Positions 49,548 to 59,857 of a stretch of 64,000 nt of DNA are shown here, one piece after another (the first letter of the stretch is position 1; each line of letters begins with the position of its first letter). The stretch spans positions 615,001 through 679,000 of the forward strand of contig CAJNDS010001101.1 in the NCBI GenBank assembly GCA_905221605.1. The letters are read 5' to 3'. Origin of the DNA: Symbiodinium natans. Its lineage: Eukaryota > Sar > Dinophyceae > Suessiales > Symbiodiniaceae. Below the pieces are notes generated by a model. It ran no database searches and was not told the DNA's origin. It saw only the letters and a list, made by a program, of their open reading frames with translations. A program made the translations under genes and the position numbers.

Positions 49548-49666
49548 ATATCCCTGCTCTGCAGTAAACCCTGGAGAAAAAAGTATATACTTTTTAGGTA
49601 CAAGTACCTATAATAGGAACCCATAGCCAAAAAAGGTATTAAAGTATAGTACTCCAAAGCCCAGAT
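49548..49666. mobile_element. MITE family F
   Basis: GCAGTAAACCCTGG, AAGTATATACTTTTTAGGTA and AGTATAGTACTCCAAAGCCC. Confidence 0.8.
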
Positions 49667-49857
49667 ATTAGAGAGAGGGTCGCGAATATGAAGCCCCGTC
49701 TGCCCAAGCCTCGAGGACGGCGTCTTCGGAGGTGAATCTGGTGGCAGCTCCCTCCTTCAATCCCACCCCCAATGTCCCAATCCCCTGAAACTCCGAAAAG
49801 GGGATGTAAGGTTTAGGGTTTAAGGCTTATAGGGTTTAAGAGATTTTGTATTCTAGG

Positions 49858-49998
49858 GGAAGTTACATGGGCCCTTGATATGGTTCCTTACCTTCTTTGA
49901 AGGTTTCTGAAGTACGCGCCCTTGGGTTCTTTTAGGGTATATAAGGGGTCTAGAATGGTGTCCAATTGCCCCTACTAAGGGACCATGTAACTACCCCT
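49858..49998. mobile_element. Palindromic element (family K)
   Basis: AAGTTACATGGGCCCTTGAT on the left; AAGGGACCATGTAACTACC on the right; TTACCTTCTTTGAAGG inside. Single copy in this window. Confidence 0.6.
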
Positions 49999-50091
49999 TT
50001 TACCTTAAGTTTAGACCCTAAGCCGTGATTCCCAGACCAAAGCCCAAGCGTTCATATAGGGGATAGGGGGTTCCCTCTTCAGGGTCTCCCT

Positions 50092-50211
50092 TATCCTACC
50101 CTACCTTTGGAGTAGACCCTGGAAAAAAAGTATATACTTTTTAGGTATAAGTAGCTATAATAGGAACCCAGAACCAAAAAAAGTATTAAAGTACAGTACT
50201 CCAAAACCCAG
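50092..50211. mobile_element. MITE family F
   Basis: GGAGTAGACCCTGG, AAGTATATACTTTTTAGGTA and AGTACAGTACTCCAAAACCC. Confidence 0.8.
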
Positions 50212-50689
50212 CTACCTAGCATCAAGATCGGTTCCTGTAGGGCGTTGAAGTGAGGTATGGTGGGGTTTTTCACGGGATTCGCCAGTAAGGTCGTGCGCTT
50301 GGGTTTGGGGGGACCCTTTTGAAAGATCCTATAAAGGAATTTCAGGGCCATATTAGGGGAAACTGCTTAGGGGTACACCATTAGCGGTCTGAGTATGACT
50401 CCCTTAAGTTTAGGGCTCAGTGTGGAGGGTCTAGGGTGTCAGGGCACCTGAAAACATTAAATCACTGTCAACAAACGCTGTCAAGAAGCTAAAGCCTAAC
50501 CCTACGTAAACCCTACGTCAACCCTGAGCACTAAACCTCTTCTTCCCAATTCGGCCCCACTGATCTTAGGGGTAAGGGAACGCTTAGAACTGATGCCCAA
50601 ACAAAAACCCTCTGAGTTCAGGCCCGAAAACCGGTAAGCTCCAAGCCCAGAACCAAAACCCCAAGCACTAAACCCTTTAACCCTTAAAT

Positions 50690-50785
50690 GCTGAAACCCT
50701 TAAACCCTTACACCCTTCAACCCTTCAACCCTTCAACCCTTCAACCCTTCAACCCTTCAACCGTTCAACCCTTAATCCTAAACCC
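50690..50785 (-). repeat. 8-bp telomere-variant array (ACCCTTCA)n
   Basis: About eight ACCCTTCA units flanked by CCCTTAA and CCCTAAA. Confidence 0.88.
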
Positions 50786-51300
50786 TAAGCCCTAAACCCT
50801 TTCTCAACCTCACACTTGAAGGCAATCGGGGCGCTGAAGCGCGCTGAGCCCCGTCTCGAAGACCTGGTTGCCCGAGGGCCCGCGGATTCGGGAACCCTTA
50901 AACCCCAAACACATTCGGTTGAATTTCATGTTTGGGGGGTTTATGGGTTTAGTGTTTTTGGGCTCAGAGTTTGTAAGCCCTGTGAACCCTGCAAGCCCTA
51001 TGGCACTAGGGGTCTTCCCTAATCCCTGAGTCGTCTCAGGTTCGGGCTTCAGGCCCGCAAGAGCCTCATACGTGCAAATATACCTCGCAACTAAGGAGCA
51101 TGTAGCCTCAATTGTAGGGATCCTCAGTACGACTTAAGCCACTTAGCTGAGGAACATTGCAGTTTTCGGGGATCCTTGATTTACGGCCTATATTCCTTAA
51201 CTAAGGGGCTTGAGCTCTCCGGGATGTGCTGTGGCAAAGTAAGCGCCAGAGCCAGGGTTTAGGGTTCAGGGTTGGGGTTGAGGGTTTAGGGTTGAGGGCT

Positions 51301-51395
51301 TACCCAAAGGCTCCTGTGTAGTACCTTTTGGGGGTAGTATACTAGAATCCCCCTATAGCTAACCCTAAAAGGAACTACATTGGAGCCTTTGGGTA
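51301..51395. mobile_element. MITE family C, full-length
   Basis: TACCCAAAGGCTCCTGTGTA on the left, TACATTGGAGCCTTTGGGTA on the right. Confidence 0.87.
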
Positions 51396-51420
51396 GGGTT
51401 TAGGGGTTTTAGGGGTTCTA

Positions 51421-51466
51421 GGGTTCAGGGTTTTAGGGAACCCTAAACCCTAAACCCTAAACCCTA
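51421..51466. repeat. Head-to-head telomere repeat junction
   Basis: GGGTTTTAGGGA meets ACCCTAAACCCTAAACCC, a short G-strand to C-strand join. Confidence 0.85.
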
Positions 51467-51559
51467 ATTTTCAGGGTTTAGGGGGTGCTTGGCCTCGAGG
51501 GCAGAGAGCAAAGCTTGGGGGTAACTAGGGGGGGGGGGGGGGGGGAAGCGCCGGATCCC

Positions 51560-52282
51560 ACAAAGCAAAAAAAGGGGTTTAGGGTTTAGGGTTTAGGGTT
51601 TAGGGTTGAGGGTTTGGGGTTTAGGGGTGCTAGGGACCCTCAATCGCAGGTTTAGGGCTTTTTGTGTTTAGGGCTTGGGGCTTCCCCGAGATAACCCCTG
51701 CATAACACCCTATATACCTAAGTAGCCCTGCGAAAAAGGTCTAGTTTTTTTTGTTTTTACCTTGGACCCTTCAGGTTGTGCCCTCGGGTTTTGGTGACCC
51801 TTTTTAGGAAATCCTCTAAAGGAATATAAGGGCCATATTCTGGGTATACTATGGGCAACTGTTAGGGCACAACCTTCGGGGTACTGACCATATCAGCCCT
51901 GCAAGCTCACACGTCCGAAAAATCCCTCTCAAGCCCACCCCAAAAAAAAAATCCGACAACGCCATGAATCCTATCAACCCTGTGAACCCTACAGGTTTAG
52001 GATTAGGGTTTAGGGTTTAGGGTTTAGGGTTCAGGGTTCAGGGTTTAGGGTTTCGGGCAGACCCGAACAGAACCCTGCAAAACCCTGCAAACCCTAAACC
52101 TTCAGGGCCCCACGTCTCTGGATCGGTTGGGTTTCAGGTCTCTTGAGCTGGGTGTGGGAACATGGAACCTTATTCCTAAACCCTAAACCCTAAACTTCCT
52201 AAACCCTAAACCTTCTGTGCTTCCCATAGAGCTCACCATGGCCCCCAAACCCCCGTAGCTTCGGAAGATACCTTATCATATC
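51560..52282. other. Telomere-derived and unique spacer
   Basis: ITRs at 51575-51610 and 52000-52050, a family J fragment at 51770-51890, no gene supported. Confidence 0.55.
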
Positions 52283-52438
52283 ATGGGTTACCCTACGACC
52301 CCCCCCTATACTACCACCCCCTCCCTAGGTTCCCCCGTTAAGGCTATTTAGGGATAATTAAGCTTAATTAAGGTTATGTAAACAGGGGATCTAGGAAGGG
52401 TAGTGTTGAGGGGGGTAGTAGGGGAACCCATGATCATA
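52283..52438. mobile_element. Palindromic element (family L)
   Basis: CATGGGTTACCCTACGACCC, CTATACTACC on the left; GGTAGTAGGGGAACCCATG on the right; centre ATAATTAAGCTTAATTAAGG. Single copy here. Confidence 0.65.
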
Positions 52439-52478
52439 CCTCACAATCCCTGCATAGTCTACAGTAATTGTACTCCTG

Positions 52479-52648
52479 ACTTGGAAGCTCTCTTTTGAAT
52501 CAAAAAAAGTCCACTTGGTGTCCCCTAGAAACCCTCTTATACTGCCATTGCCCACCTTACTTCAAACCGACTTACCCTAAACTTGAGGCCCTAAACACTA
52601 AACCTGAAAAACTAAGCGTACTCGGCAAGTCAAGCGGGCTTCCAAGTG
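52479..52648. mobile_element. Family I element, complete
   Basis: GACTTGGAAGCTCTCTTTTG on the left, AGTCAAGCGGGCTTCCAAGT on the right. Confidence 0.7.
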
Positions 52649-52684
52649 ATTTTGGGGGTATTGGGCTCCCACGGCTACTCCTTA

Positions 52685-52748
52685 CAAACCCTAAACCCTA
52701 AACCCTAAACCCTAAACCCTAAACCCTAAACCCTAAACCCTAAACCCT
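52685..52748 (-). repeat. Interstitial telomere array (CCCTAAA)n
   Basis: About nine units. Confidence 0.95.
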
Positions 52749-53294
52749 GAACCATAAGGCCATAAGGCAAAACTCCCAAAGTCCCAGCAAGGGCCTTGGA
52801 GACTGAATGATCCCCTGAAGGGGTTTAGGGTTTAGGGTTCAGGATTTAGGGTTTAGGATTTCGGGTTTCGGGTTGAGATGAAGCATTTAGGCTTGGAATG
52901 GTCCCCCAGTGGTCAAGATGTTGAGCTTCCAAAAACAGCTCTAAACCCTAAACCCTGAACCTCTAAACCCCTCCAGACGAGCCAAAGCGCACGCTGCTCT
53001 GGCATGTTTTCGAGGCGCCACTGCTCGCGCCTTTCGCCTGCTGCTGAGGACCAGCTTCCAACCCCTTCCTTACCTATAGCCCCCAAATTGTAGGCTTAGA
53101 CTCTTCCCTAAACCCTAAACCCTAAACCCTAAATTGTAGGTTTAGACTCTGGGGTCTTGGGCTTTTGGGGGCTTAGGGCTCCCCGAACTCAGGTCTACGC
53201 GGCACTTTTGGGGAGGACCTTCGGCGCAATTCAGGCCGCTGAGCCCGAAACCCTGAGAAACTGAACCCTAAGCCCCTAAACCCCTAAGCCCCTA

Positions 53295-53395
53295 CCCTAC
53301 ACACTAAACCCAAACCCTAAACCCTAAACCCTAAACCCTAAACCCTAAACCCTAAACCCTAAACCCTAGACCCCTAGACCCCTAGACCCTAGACC
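53295..53395 (-). repeat. Interstitial telomere array with CCCCTAGA variants
   Basis: Ten CCCTAAA units followed by CCCCTAGA units. Confidence 0.92.
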
Positions 53396-53504
53396 CCTAA
53401 ACGCAAAACCCCAAATCCCGCGCCTTTCTCCAGAGGGTGGGACTTTGCCACGTTCGGGGAGCCACCGCACGCTTCCTTAGTGGTTCTTAGTACAGGAAAT
53501 TGGG

Positions 53505-53555
53505 GTTTAGGGTTTAGGGTTTAGGGTTTAGGGTTTAGGGTTTAGGGTTTAGGGT
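53505..53555 (+). repeat. Interstitial telomere array (TTTAGGG)n
   Basis: Seven units, the right flank of a unique piece at 53410-53500. Confidence 0.94.
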
Positions 53556-53683
53556 TAGGTGGGGAAGGGTGTAAGATACCTAACTCCCTCATTTCCGCTT
53601 CAGAACTGGTAAGTTTCAAGCTCCTGCAAAGGGAAGCTCTCTGTTCCACCATGCAGGCAGCTCAAGACCACCCAACCAAAAGA

Positions 53684-53757
53684 ACTATACCTTAAATCAC
53701 GTTAAGGGGCCCTATATAAATCTAGGTATATTCCTTAATTAAGGGGTAGCTGGCTCT
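53684..53757. mobile_element. MITE family D, right part
   Basis: TATACCTTAAATCACGTTAA, GTATATTCCTTAATTAAGGG, ending GTAGCTGGCTCT. Confidence 0.7.
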
Positions 53758-53961
53758 GTTTGTGTTTCTGCTCTGGTTTATGTGGTTTGTGGGCTTGGGG
53801 GAAACAATTTGGAGAACGCACCATACGCGTGCGTTGTTTGGAAAGCTGTGTTGCGACCTACTCATTGAGGCAGGATGCCCGAGAAATGAACTCATTAAAC
53901 CCGAAACCCTACACCCAAATCATCGCGGCTCTCTGTTTATTGGCTTTGCTCTAAATCGGGG

Positions 53962-54032
53962 AGCCCAATACCTCTTATTTAAGGGATATGCCTTAGTTTA
54001 ATTAGGAAACCTTTTTTTCATTTAAGGATGCG
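53962..54032. mobile_element. MITE family D, left part, truncated
   Basis: GAGCCCAATACCTCTTATTT through CATTTAAGG, then cut. The next family D copy is at 54817-54911. The two bracket about 790 bp of non-telomeric sequence. Confidence 0.7.
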
Positions 54033-54342
54033 AGGTGCTGCGCCGCCGGAAGCATCTGTGCAATTTGCTGAAAGAGAGCGTGCACATCTCGAGAAACATT
54101 GACCGAATGGAAACTCCTGTAGTTGACCCATCGCACGGTCAGCGAAACTAGGTTGCCGACATCGGCCAGTACTGATGCCTTGTACATTTGTTGCGCTGCT
54201 GCCGTCAGGCGTGCCACATGTCCTTCACCTTTGCCACTTGGTTGAAATGGATGTCGTGGCAAGGCGGTCGGACGACGTCACCAAGACCATCCTCGTTACG
54301 GATGGTGCCAAGGTCTACGGCAGACTCTGTGAACGGTACCAC
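54002..54342 (-). pseudogene. Coding sequence with a frame break, minus strand
   Basis: After AGTGAGTCAG| (54344-54343) 38 codons read VVPFTESAVDLGTIRNEDGL, then GDVVRPPCHDIHFNQVAK and on to a TGA. From about 54213 the neighbouring frame takes over: QMYKASVLADVGNLVSLTVR, NYRSFHSVNVSRDVHALF, then QQIAQMLPAAQHLASLNE. Both halves have coding-like third-position GC. The switch is either a single-base frameshift (pseudogene or sequencing error) or a 30-bp GTGAAG...CAG intron, too short to be likely. No family recognised. Confidence 0.4.
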
Positions 54343-54445
54343 CTGACTCACTATACTCCCCGTAGAACCTTAATAAAAAAGTTATTGATATCCTCTTGGG
54401 TTTTTGTATAAACAAAAAGAAAAAACCCCAAGGGTGATATAGCTC

Positions 54446-54838
54446 ATGCGGCCTGCAACCATAGTAAGGCCATGTTACAGTGTTCTCGCTCACGAAACAT
54501 GTCAACCACTGACGTGTTTTGGTGCACACGGGCGCCCTCGATGTTTTTTGGGTCAGCTGAAGAACCTTTTTGCCCAACAGCCTACGATTCGCGCGACGCC
54601 CTCAAGAACCGGGCTTGTTTTATTTAGCTGCCAAAAAAAGCGCCTTTCACCTAGACGGAATGCCAAATACTGTACGGTTTCAATCGGCGGCAGGTTATTT
54701 TTTGGAACCCCCAAAAAGACGGCACCCCCAATTCCCAGACAGGTTTGGGGCAAAACTGAGACACGAGGAGTTGGTTGTGGCCGCGGCTACTTTCGACTAC
54801 AGCAAAGCCTGCCCAAGAGCCCAATACCCCTTACTTAA
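54446..54838 (+). CDS. ATG-started ORF of 130 codons
   Basis: One of the longest ATG-started frames free of telomere repeats: MRPATIVRPCYSVLAHETCQ, then PTIRATPSRTGLVLFSCQKK and VGCGRGYFRLQQS, ending inside a family D element. Two other plus frames and one minus frame are also open in parts (SAAGYFLEPPKRRHPQFPDR; GSAEEPFCPTAYDSRDALKN), so the true frame is unclear and a frameshifted gene is possible. Confidence 0.25.
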   Translation: MRPATIVRPCYSVLAHETCQPLTCFGAHGRPRCFLGQLKNLFAQQPTIRATPSRTGLVLFSCQKKRLSPRRNAKYCTVSIGGRLFFGTPKKTAPPIPRQVWGKTETRGVGCGRGYFRLQQSLPKSPIPLT

Positions 54839-54911
54839 GGAATATACCTGAATGTATATAGCAATCCTTTATATGATGGAAGGTGCCTTCTTTAAGGGGT
54901 ATTTGGCTGCC
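54817..54911. mobile_element. MITE family D, full-length
   Basis: GAGCCCAATACCCCTTACTT on the left, GGGGTATTTGGCTGCC on the right. Confidence 0.8.
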
Positions 54912-55015
54912 TGCCTAAACCGGAAGCGGACAGTCACAAACGAGCATGCACCTCGCAACAGCAAAAGGATGCCCAGGAATTGCCGGCGCATCTTCAACAT
55001 GTCAGTCCATGGACT
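54905..55015 (-). CDS. Possible signal-peptide-like exon
   Basis: The minus strand reads MLKMRRQFLGILLLLRGACS, then FVTVRFRF: basic residues followed by a hydrophobic stretch, like an N-terminal secretory signal. The plus strand is open as well. Very tentative. Confidence 0.15.
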
Positions 55016-55329
55016 GCCTAAACCCAAAACCCTAAACCCTGAACCCTAAACCATAAACCCTAATTCCCCTTTGGGCCACATCGCACGGAAAGAAAGAAAG
55101 GCCCCAGACTGCGGATGGTACAAAGCCCATGGCGCCTTCTTTCGTCTGGGTTTAGGGTTTAGGGTTTAGAGTTTAGAGTTTAGGGTTTAGAGTTTCGGGG
55201 TTTGAGTTTAGGGTTTAGAGTTTTGGGGCTTAGGGTTTCCCGTAGAGCCCAATAATTACCCCTTGATTCAGGGATGCTTTGGTTCTCTGGGGATTTTAGG
55301 GTCGATGCGTTCTGAGCGTTCAGCCCTTC

Positions 55330-55580
55330 GAGCCTTAAACCCCAAAAACCCCAAAAACCCCTAAACCCCTAAACCCCTGAACCCCTTAACCCCTAAACCC
55401 CTAAACCCCTAAACCCCTAAAATCCTAAACCCCTAAACCCCTAAACCCCCTAAAATCCTAAACCCCTAAACCCCTAAACCCCTAAACCTCTAAACCCCTA
55501 AAAATCCTAAACCCCTAAACCCCTAAACCCCTAAACCTCTAAACCCCTAAACCCCTTCACCCCTTGAATCCCTAAACCCT
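55330..55580 (-). repeat. 8-bp telomere-variant array (CCCCTAAA)n
   Basis: About twenty-five CCCCTAAA units with interspersed AAATCCTAAA. The mirror-strand equivalent of the TTTAGGGG array at 44.9 kb. Confidence 0.94.
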
Positions 55581-55719
55581 AGCCCCCACACCCCCAAACC
55601 CGCAAGCTCTAAGCATTAAATTCGTCCAACAGACCGGCTGAGCTGTTGCAGTGCCTGACAGCGCCATGGCTCCGAGCGAAGATGGGGTCCCCTTACCACC
55701 GTATTTTGGGTTTATAGGG

Positions 55720-55775
55720 TCATTAAACCCTAAACCCTAAACCCTAAACCCTAAACCCTAAACCCTAATCCTAAA
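55720..55775 (-). repeat. Interstitial telomere array (CCCTAAA)n
   Basis: About seven units. 55776-56200 holds unique DNA with no supported gene. Confidence 0.94.
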
Positions 55776-56260
55776 CGCAGTACGCAGCCCTACCGAATTC
55801 CATACCCGGAAACATCCGACAGCTGAATGCTTAGGTGCTCACCCCACCCCCTAAACCGATCGTTTTTTGAGGATTTGGAAAGGGCATACTAGAATCACGC
55901 GTGTACAACAGCTGGGTAAGAAGGCAGGGGAGCACCAATCCTAATCTAACTAATCTAACCTCGAGCTAACCTCGGCTGTCTCGCGCCAACAATCCGGTTT
56001 TGGCGGCCGGCGCGTCCACTGCACCAACAAACTTAAAGCCTAAAACCGAAAGCGATAGGGTATACACTAGAAGGATTTAGTGCTGAGGTCTTCGGGTGAT
56101 CTTTGCATGCTTTTGCTATCCTCGAACCCAGGAAGCCTTGCCAATATGCAAACCTGCTTCAACCCACACCCAAAGCCCTTCTGCCAACCTAGACCCTAAA
56201 CCCTAAACCCTAAACCCAAAACCCGACATCCGAAACCCTAAACCCTAAACCCTAAACCAA

Positions 56261-56439
56261 AGAGCCCCCATGCCCCTTGATTGTAAGCAATATAAGTTTA
56301 AGGTCTAGGAACATTACCTTAAACAAATATTACGGATCCCTAGTTGATTTAAGGTATATACATATATATATATATATATATCAAACTCTAAACCCGAAAC
56401 CCTAACTAAGGGTATAGAGGGCTCCCTTGGCAACCCTGG
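56261..56439. mobile_element. MITE family D enlarged by a (TA)n tract and telomere-like DNA
   Basis: AGAGCCCCCATGCCCCTTGA on the left; AAGGTATATA leads into a (TA)n tract, then CTAAACCCGAAACCC, then CTAAGGGTATAGAGGGCTC on the right. Confidence 0.65.
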
Positions 56440-56529
56440 GCATCTTACGTCGCACACTGACCTGGAACTGAAAAAGCGCGCCCTTTGTTCGTGCGTCGCG
56501 CGCCTGGCCCTGAACAAACAGGGGAATGG

Positions 56530-56652
56530 GGTTTAGGGTTTAAGGGTTCAAGGGTTAAAGGTTTTAAGGGTTCAAGGCTTACAGGTTTTAAGGGTTCAAG
56601 GGTTGAAGGTTTTAAGGGTTCAAGGGTTTAAGGGTTTAAGGGTTTCAGGTCG
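56530..56652 (+). repeat. 8-bp variant array (GGGTTTAA/GGGTTCAA)n
   Basis: GGGTTCAA, GGTTTTAA and GGGTTTAA units in blocks. Confidence 0.85.
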
Positions 56653-56739
56653 AGGGCACTCCCCGACGAGCTTGAACTTGACTTATGAACCCCGGAGCCT
56701 TTTTCCTGGGTGATCTTGGAACATGAAACTACAGGTTTC

Positions 56740-56775
56740 TCTAATTATTATTATTATTATTATTATTTTTAATAC
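56740..56775 (+). repeat. (ATT)n microsatellite
   Basis: About ten ATT units. The 200 bp after it is unique, with an acceptor-like CTAACTTCTTTACAG at 56815-56835 and short open frames only. Confidence 0.9.
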
Positions 56776-56989
56776 TACCAATATTATTTACTTCACATGT
56801 CTCCAAGAAAATGCTAACCCTAACTTCTTTACAGCACGTACTTTGCTTCGGGTCTCAAGGCTTCGGTCGAGGCAGCTTTTCTCGCCACTCCCCAATTCTC
56901 AGAACGCTGTGTTCGGCCAGATCAACTGGCATGCCCTCGAGGTGTGATATCCAAAGAGTTTGTTCCAGCGAACCCTGCACCGAGTTGAC

Positions 56990-57088
56990 CTAAACCCTAA
57001 ACCCTAACCCTAAACCCTAAACCCTAAACCCTAAACCCTAAACCCTAAACCCTAAACCCTAAACCCTAAACCCTAACCCTAAACCCAA
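56990..57088 (-). repeat. Interstitial telomere array (CCCTAAA)n
   Basis: About thirteen units with two CCCTAACCC phase breaks. Confidence 0.95.
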
Positions 57089-57339
57089 AACCCCGAAACC
57101 CTACAATGTCGGGCAACCGCCGGAGTGTTGTTCCTAGACAAACCTAAACGCTAAACCCTAAACCCTAAACCCCAAACCCTAAACCCTAAAGGCTTCTTTA
57201 TAAGGGGCCCTATGTACGTGACCTAGAAATCAAGCATGTTGGTTCACTCACCGATACCTGGAACCCAAACTCCAGGACTAATTTAGGGTTTCAGGGCTTC
57301 GGGGCTGTATGCTTAGGTCTTGGGGTCCTCATCCCTAAG

Positions 57340-57460
57340 CCCAAAACCCTAAGCCCTAAACCCCAAGCCCTAGGGTTTAGGGTTTAGGGTTTAGAGTTTA
57401 GGGTTTAGGGTTTAGGGTTTCCAAGCCCTAAGCCCTAAGCCCTAAGCCCTAAGCCCACAC
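57340..57460. repeat. Telomere repeats switching strand twice
   Basis: CCCTAAACCCC...AGCCCTAGGGTTTAGGG (C-strand to G-strand through CCCTAGGG), then GGGTTTCCAAGCCC (G-strand to CCCTAAG units). Confidence 0.85.
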
Positions 57461-57595
57461 CACCAGATTCATGGCAGCAGTCGCTTGTCTGCTCGGCTGG
57501 CAGTGTTGGACAACTCTTGAGCCGCACAAGGCCGGAAGCTCTCACAGGCCCACACGGTTTACTACTATTTGGGGTTTAGGGTTTAGGGTTTAGGG

Positions 57596-57663
57596 ATCCC
57601 TATCTTGCCTTATAAGGAAGAGCACTACTACTTCTTTTTGGGGTTCTCAAGAAATTCGCAGTT
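57596..57663. mobile_element. MITE family H fragment
   Basis: ATCTTGCCTTATAAGGAAGA and TTTTGGGGTTCTCAAGAAAT. Confidence 0.55.
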
Positions 57664-58745
57664 TGGGGGTCAGGGATAAAGCTGCTGACCCTACAGCCCC
57701 CCCCCCCCCCCCCAGTTTCACCACTTGTCGTTCAGCGCTAAGTATCCGGCGTAGTTTGTCAAGGGACCCCCAAACCCTAAACCCTAAAACCTAGACCCAA
57801 GACCCTAAACCCGAAGAAGAAAAGGAAGTACAGGCCTGCTCCAGTCTCGCTCCGGCTCCAAAACCCCCCAGTCAGCGTGGCTTTCGCCGCCAACGAGCTG
57901 CTGCTAACAATTAAAGCTTTTGCTGCTCGTGCCGGGATAAGTTTCTCGAGAGGCCTTCGACTGATCCAGCTTTTGCAACTTTGAGCAAGATGGGCCCTAT
58001 TCACCCTAAACCCCTAACCCTAAACACACACGCAGTCACACGCAGCTCCCAAATAATTGGTTTCTGATTTAGGGTTGGGTTTAGGGGTAGCGAAGCAAAA
58101 ACACTTCCCGAGAAGAGGGTCCTGTTCTAGTCCTAAATCCTAAATCCTAAACCAGTCCTAACCTTAGACCGTGAACCCTACTGTAAACCCCAAATTCTAA
58201 ACCTCAAACCCTGAATGCCTTGAGATAGGGCCAGTTTCGCGTCAGGGCCTCGCACCTGGACCCCCCCAGGGTTCCTCGTGGGTACCTACCGGTATGGCTC
58301 ATAGATATAGTTCCTTTAATTTTAAACTAGGGTTTAGGGTTTAGGGTTTAGGGTTTAGGGTTTAGGATTTAGGGTTTATCTTTCACGGATCCCCTAGCCC
58401 CTAGCAGCCTGTTGCCGGGTTTGCTTTAAGGGTTTAGGGTTTAGAGTTTAGGGTTTGGGGTGTACGGTTTAGGGTGTAGGGTTTAGGGTGTAGGATTTTA
58501 GGGGTTTAAGGGTTTAGGATTTAGGGTTTAGGGTGTAGGGTTTAGGGTTTAGGGCACTGCAAAGACGAAAGAGCTCGTGAACCGCCTGAATGCAAAAAAA
58601 CAGTGGGCAAGGGTTTAGGGTCTGGAAATCTATAGCATGTGACAAATGAGGCTCTCGGCCAAGAGCAGCGAAGATGTCGTGACATTGATGACCTACGGGC
58701 ATAGCGCCTCATCAAGGCTTCCGCCGTTTCAAGAGCGTGGCAGTC
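57664..58745. other. Spacer with several ITRs
   Basis: Unique pieces at 57700-57775, 57815-58010 and 58550-58740 between telomere-derived DNA. Short frames on both strands end in telomere-encoded tails; none can be supported as a gene. Confidence 0.5.
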
Positions 58746-58920
58746 TGAACCCCAAACCTTGAATCCTAAATCCTGAACCCAAAGCCCCAAAGCCCCAAAG
58801 CCCCAAAACCCCAAAACCCCAAAACCCGAAAACCCGAAAACCCCAAAACCCCAAAACCCCAAAACCCGAAAAACCCAAAACCCCAAAACCCCCAAACCCC
58901 AACACCCCAAAACGCAAGAG
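58746..58920 (-). repeat. (CCCCAAAA)n / (CCCGAAAA)n variant array
   Basis: About eighteen 8-bp units in which T is lost from the telomere motif, giving stop-free frames (WGFGVLGFG and its complement). Confidence 0.9.
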
Positions 58921-59311
58921 CCTGAACCCTAAACCCTAAAACCAAAACCCAAAATCCAAAACCCTAACCCCTAACCCCTAAGCTTAGAGTTGAACTCGAA
59001 ACCCTCCCGCCCAACGCGACAGCTGCTGCACCTTGAAACCAAAGACGCACTCCGGGATTCCCAACATGATGCCCCTTTCATGAAGGGCAATGCCTTACAT
59101 CACTTTAAGGACCCCCCCCCCATGTAATTTATGGTGTTGTACATACCTTTGATCTGAAAGCCTACAGCCCCAAACCCTAAACCCTAAACCCCAAACCCTA
59201 AACCCTTAACCCCTCTCCCCCCGCATAGTTTTTCTAAGTCAAGCTATCTCCCTTACTGAACGGGTACTTTGGCTCTCTGCGATACATGTGTTCTGGGAGT
59301 TGGCTGTGGCC

Positions 59312-59394
59312 AGACCCTAAACCCTAAACCCTAAACCCTAAACCCTAAACCCTAAACCCTAAACCCTAAACCCTAAACCCTAAACCCTAAACCT
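59312..59394 (-). repeat. Interstitial telomere array (CCCTAAA)n
   Basis: About twelve perfect units. Confidence 0.96.
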
Positions 59395-59552
59395 TGACGT
59401 CTAAGTTTGGGGTTTGCTTGAGGGCTTAGGGAATCGCGATCTTGCCCAGTAGCCCATCTTTCGCCATGAGCACAACATTGGGTTTAGGGTTTAGGGTTTA
59501 AGGTTTAGGGTCGAGGGTTTAGAGATAGGGCTCATACCCAGACCATCCGATC

Positions 59553-59735
59553 TTGAAATACAATCAACCACTATTGATTTTTTCAATCGAAGTTGATTGT
59601 GTCTTCCAAATCAATGGGAATCAAGCTTGTTCAAGCGTTTTGCCATCTCTGAATGATCCTCCGAATTTTACCCAAATAAGAGAAAATGAGAAGCATCCAA
59701 AGGGCCCACCCTCAACCCTAAACCCTCAACCCTAA
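59553..59735 (+). CDS. AT-richer island with an open frame
   Basis: Reads PLLIFSIEVDCVFQINGNQA, then SSVLPSLNDPPNFTQIRENE and ends in CCCTCAA/CCCTAAA DNA. Base composition is clearly more AT-rich than neighbouring islands, which could mean captured foreign or organellar DNA. No ATG in a good position and no family recognised. Confidence 0.2.
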   Translation: MKYNQPLLIFSIEVDCVFQINGNQACSSVLPSLNDPPNFTQIRENEKHPKGPPSTLNPQP

Positions 59736-59857
59736 ACCCTCAACCCTAAACCCTGCTAAACTTTCATACACGGAAAAAAAGCCTTGACAGAAGACGCAGC
59801 CAAGCTGGGAGGGATCCAGGCGCAAGACAACAGGAGCCGTTCTCAAAAGACCCAGGA

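Noticed and set aside
49337-50351. ORFs sharing GSYYRYLYLKSIYFF.
   Set aside because: They are translations of family F MITEs on the minus strand.
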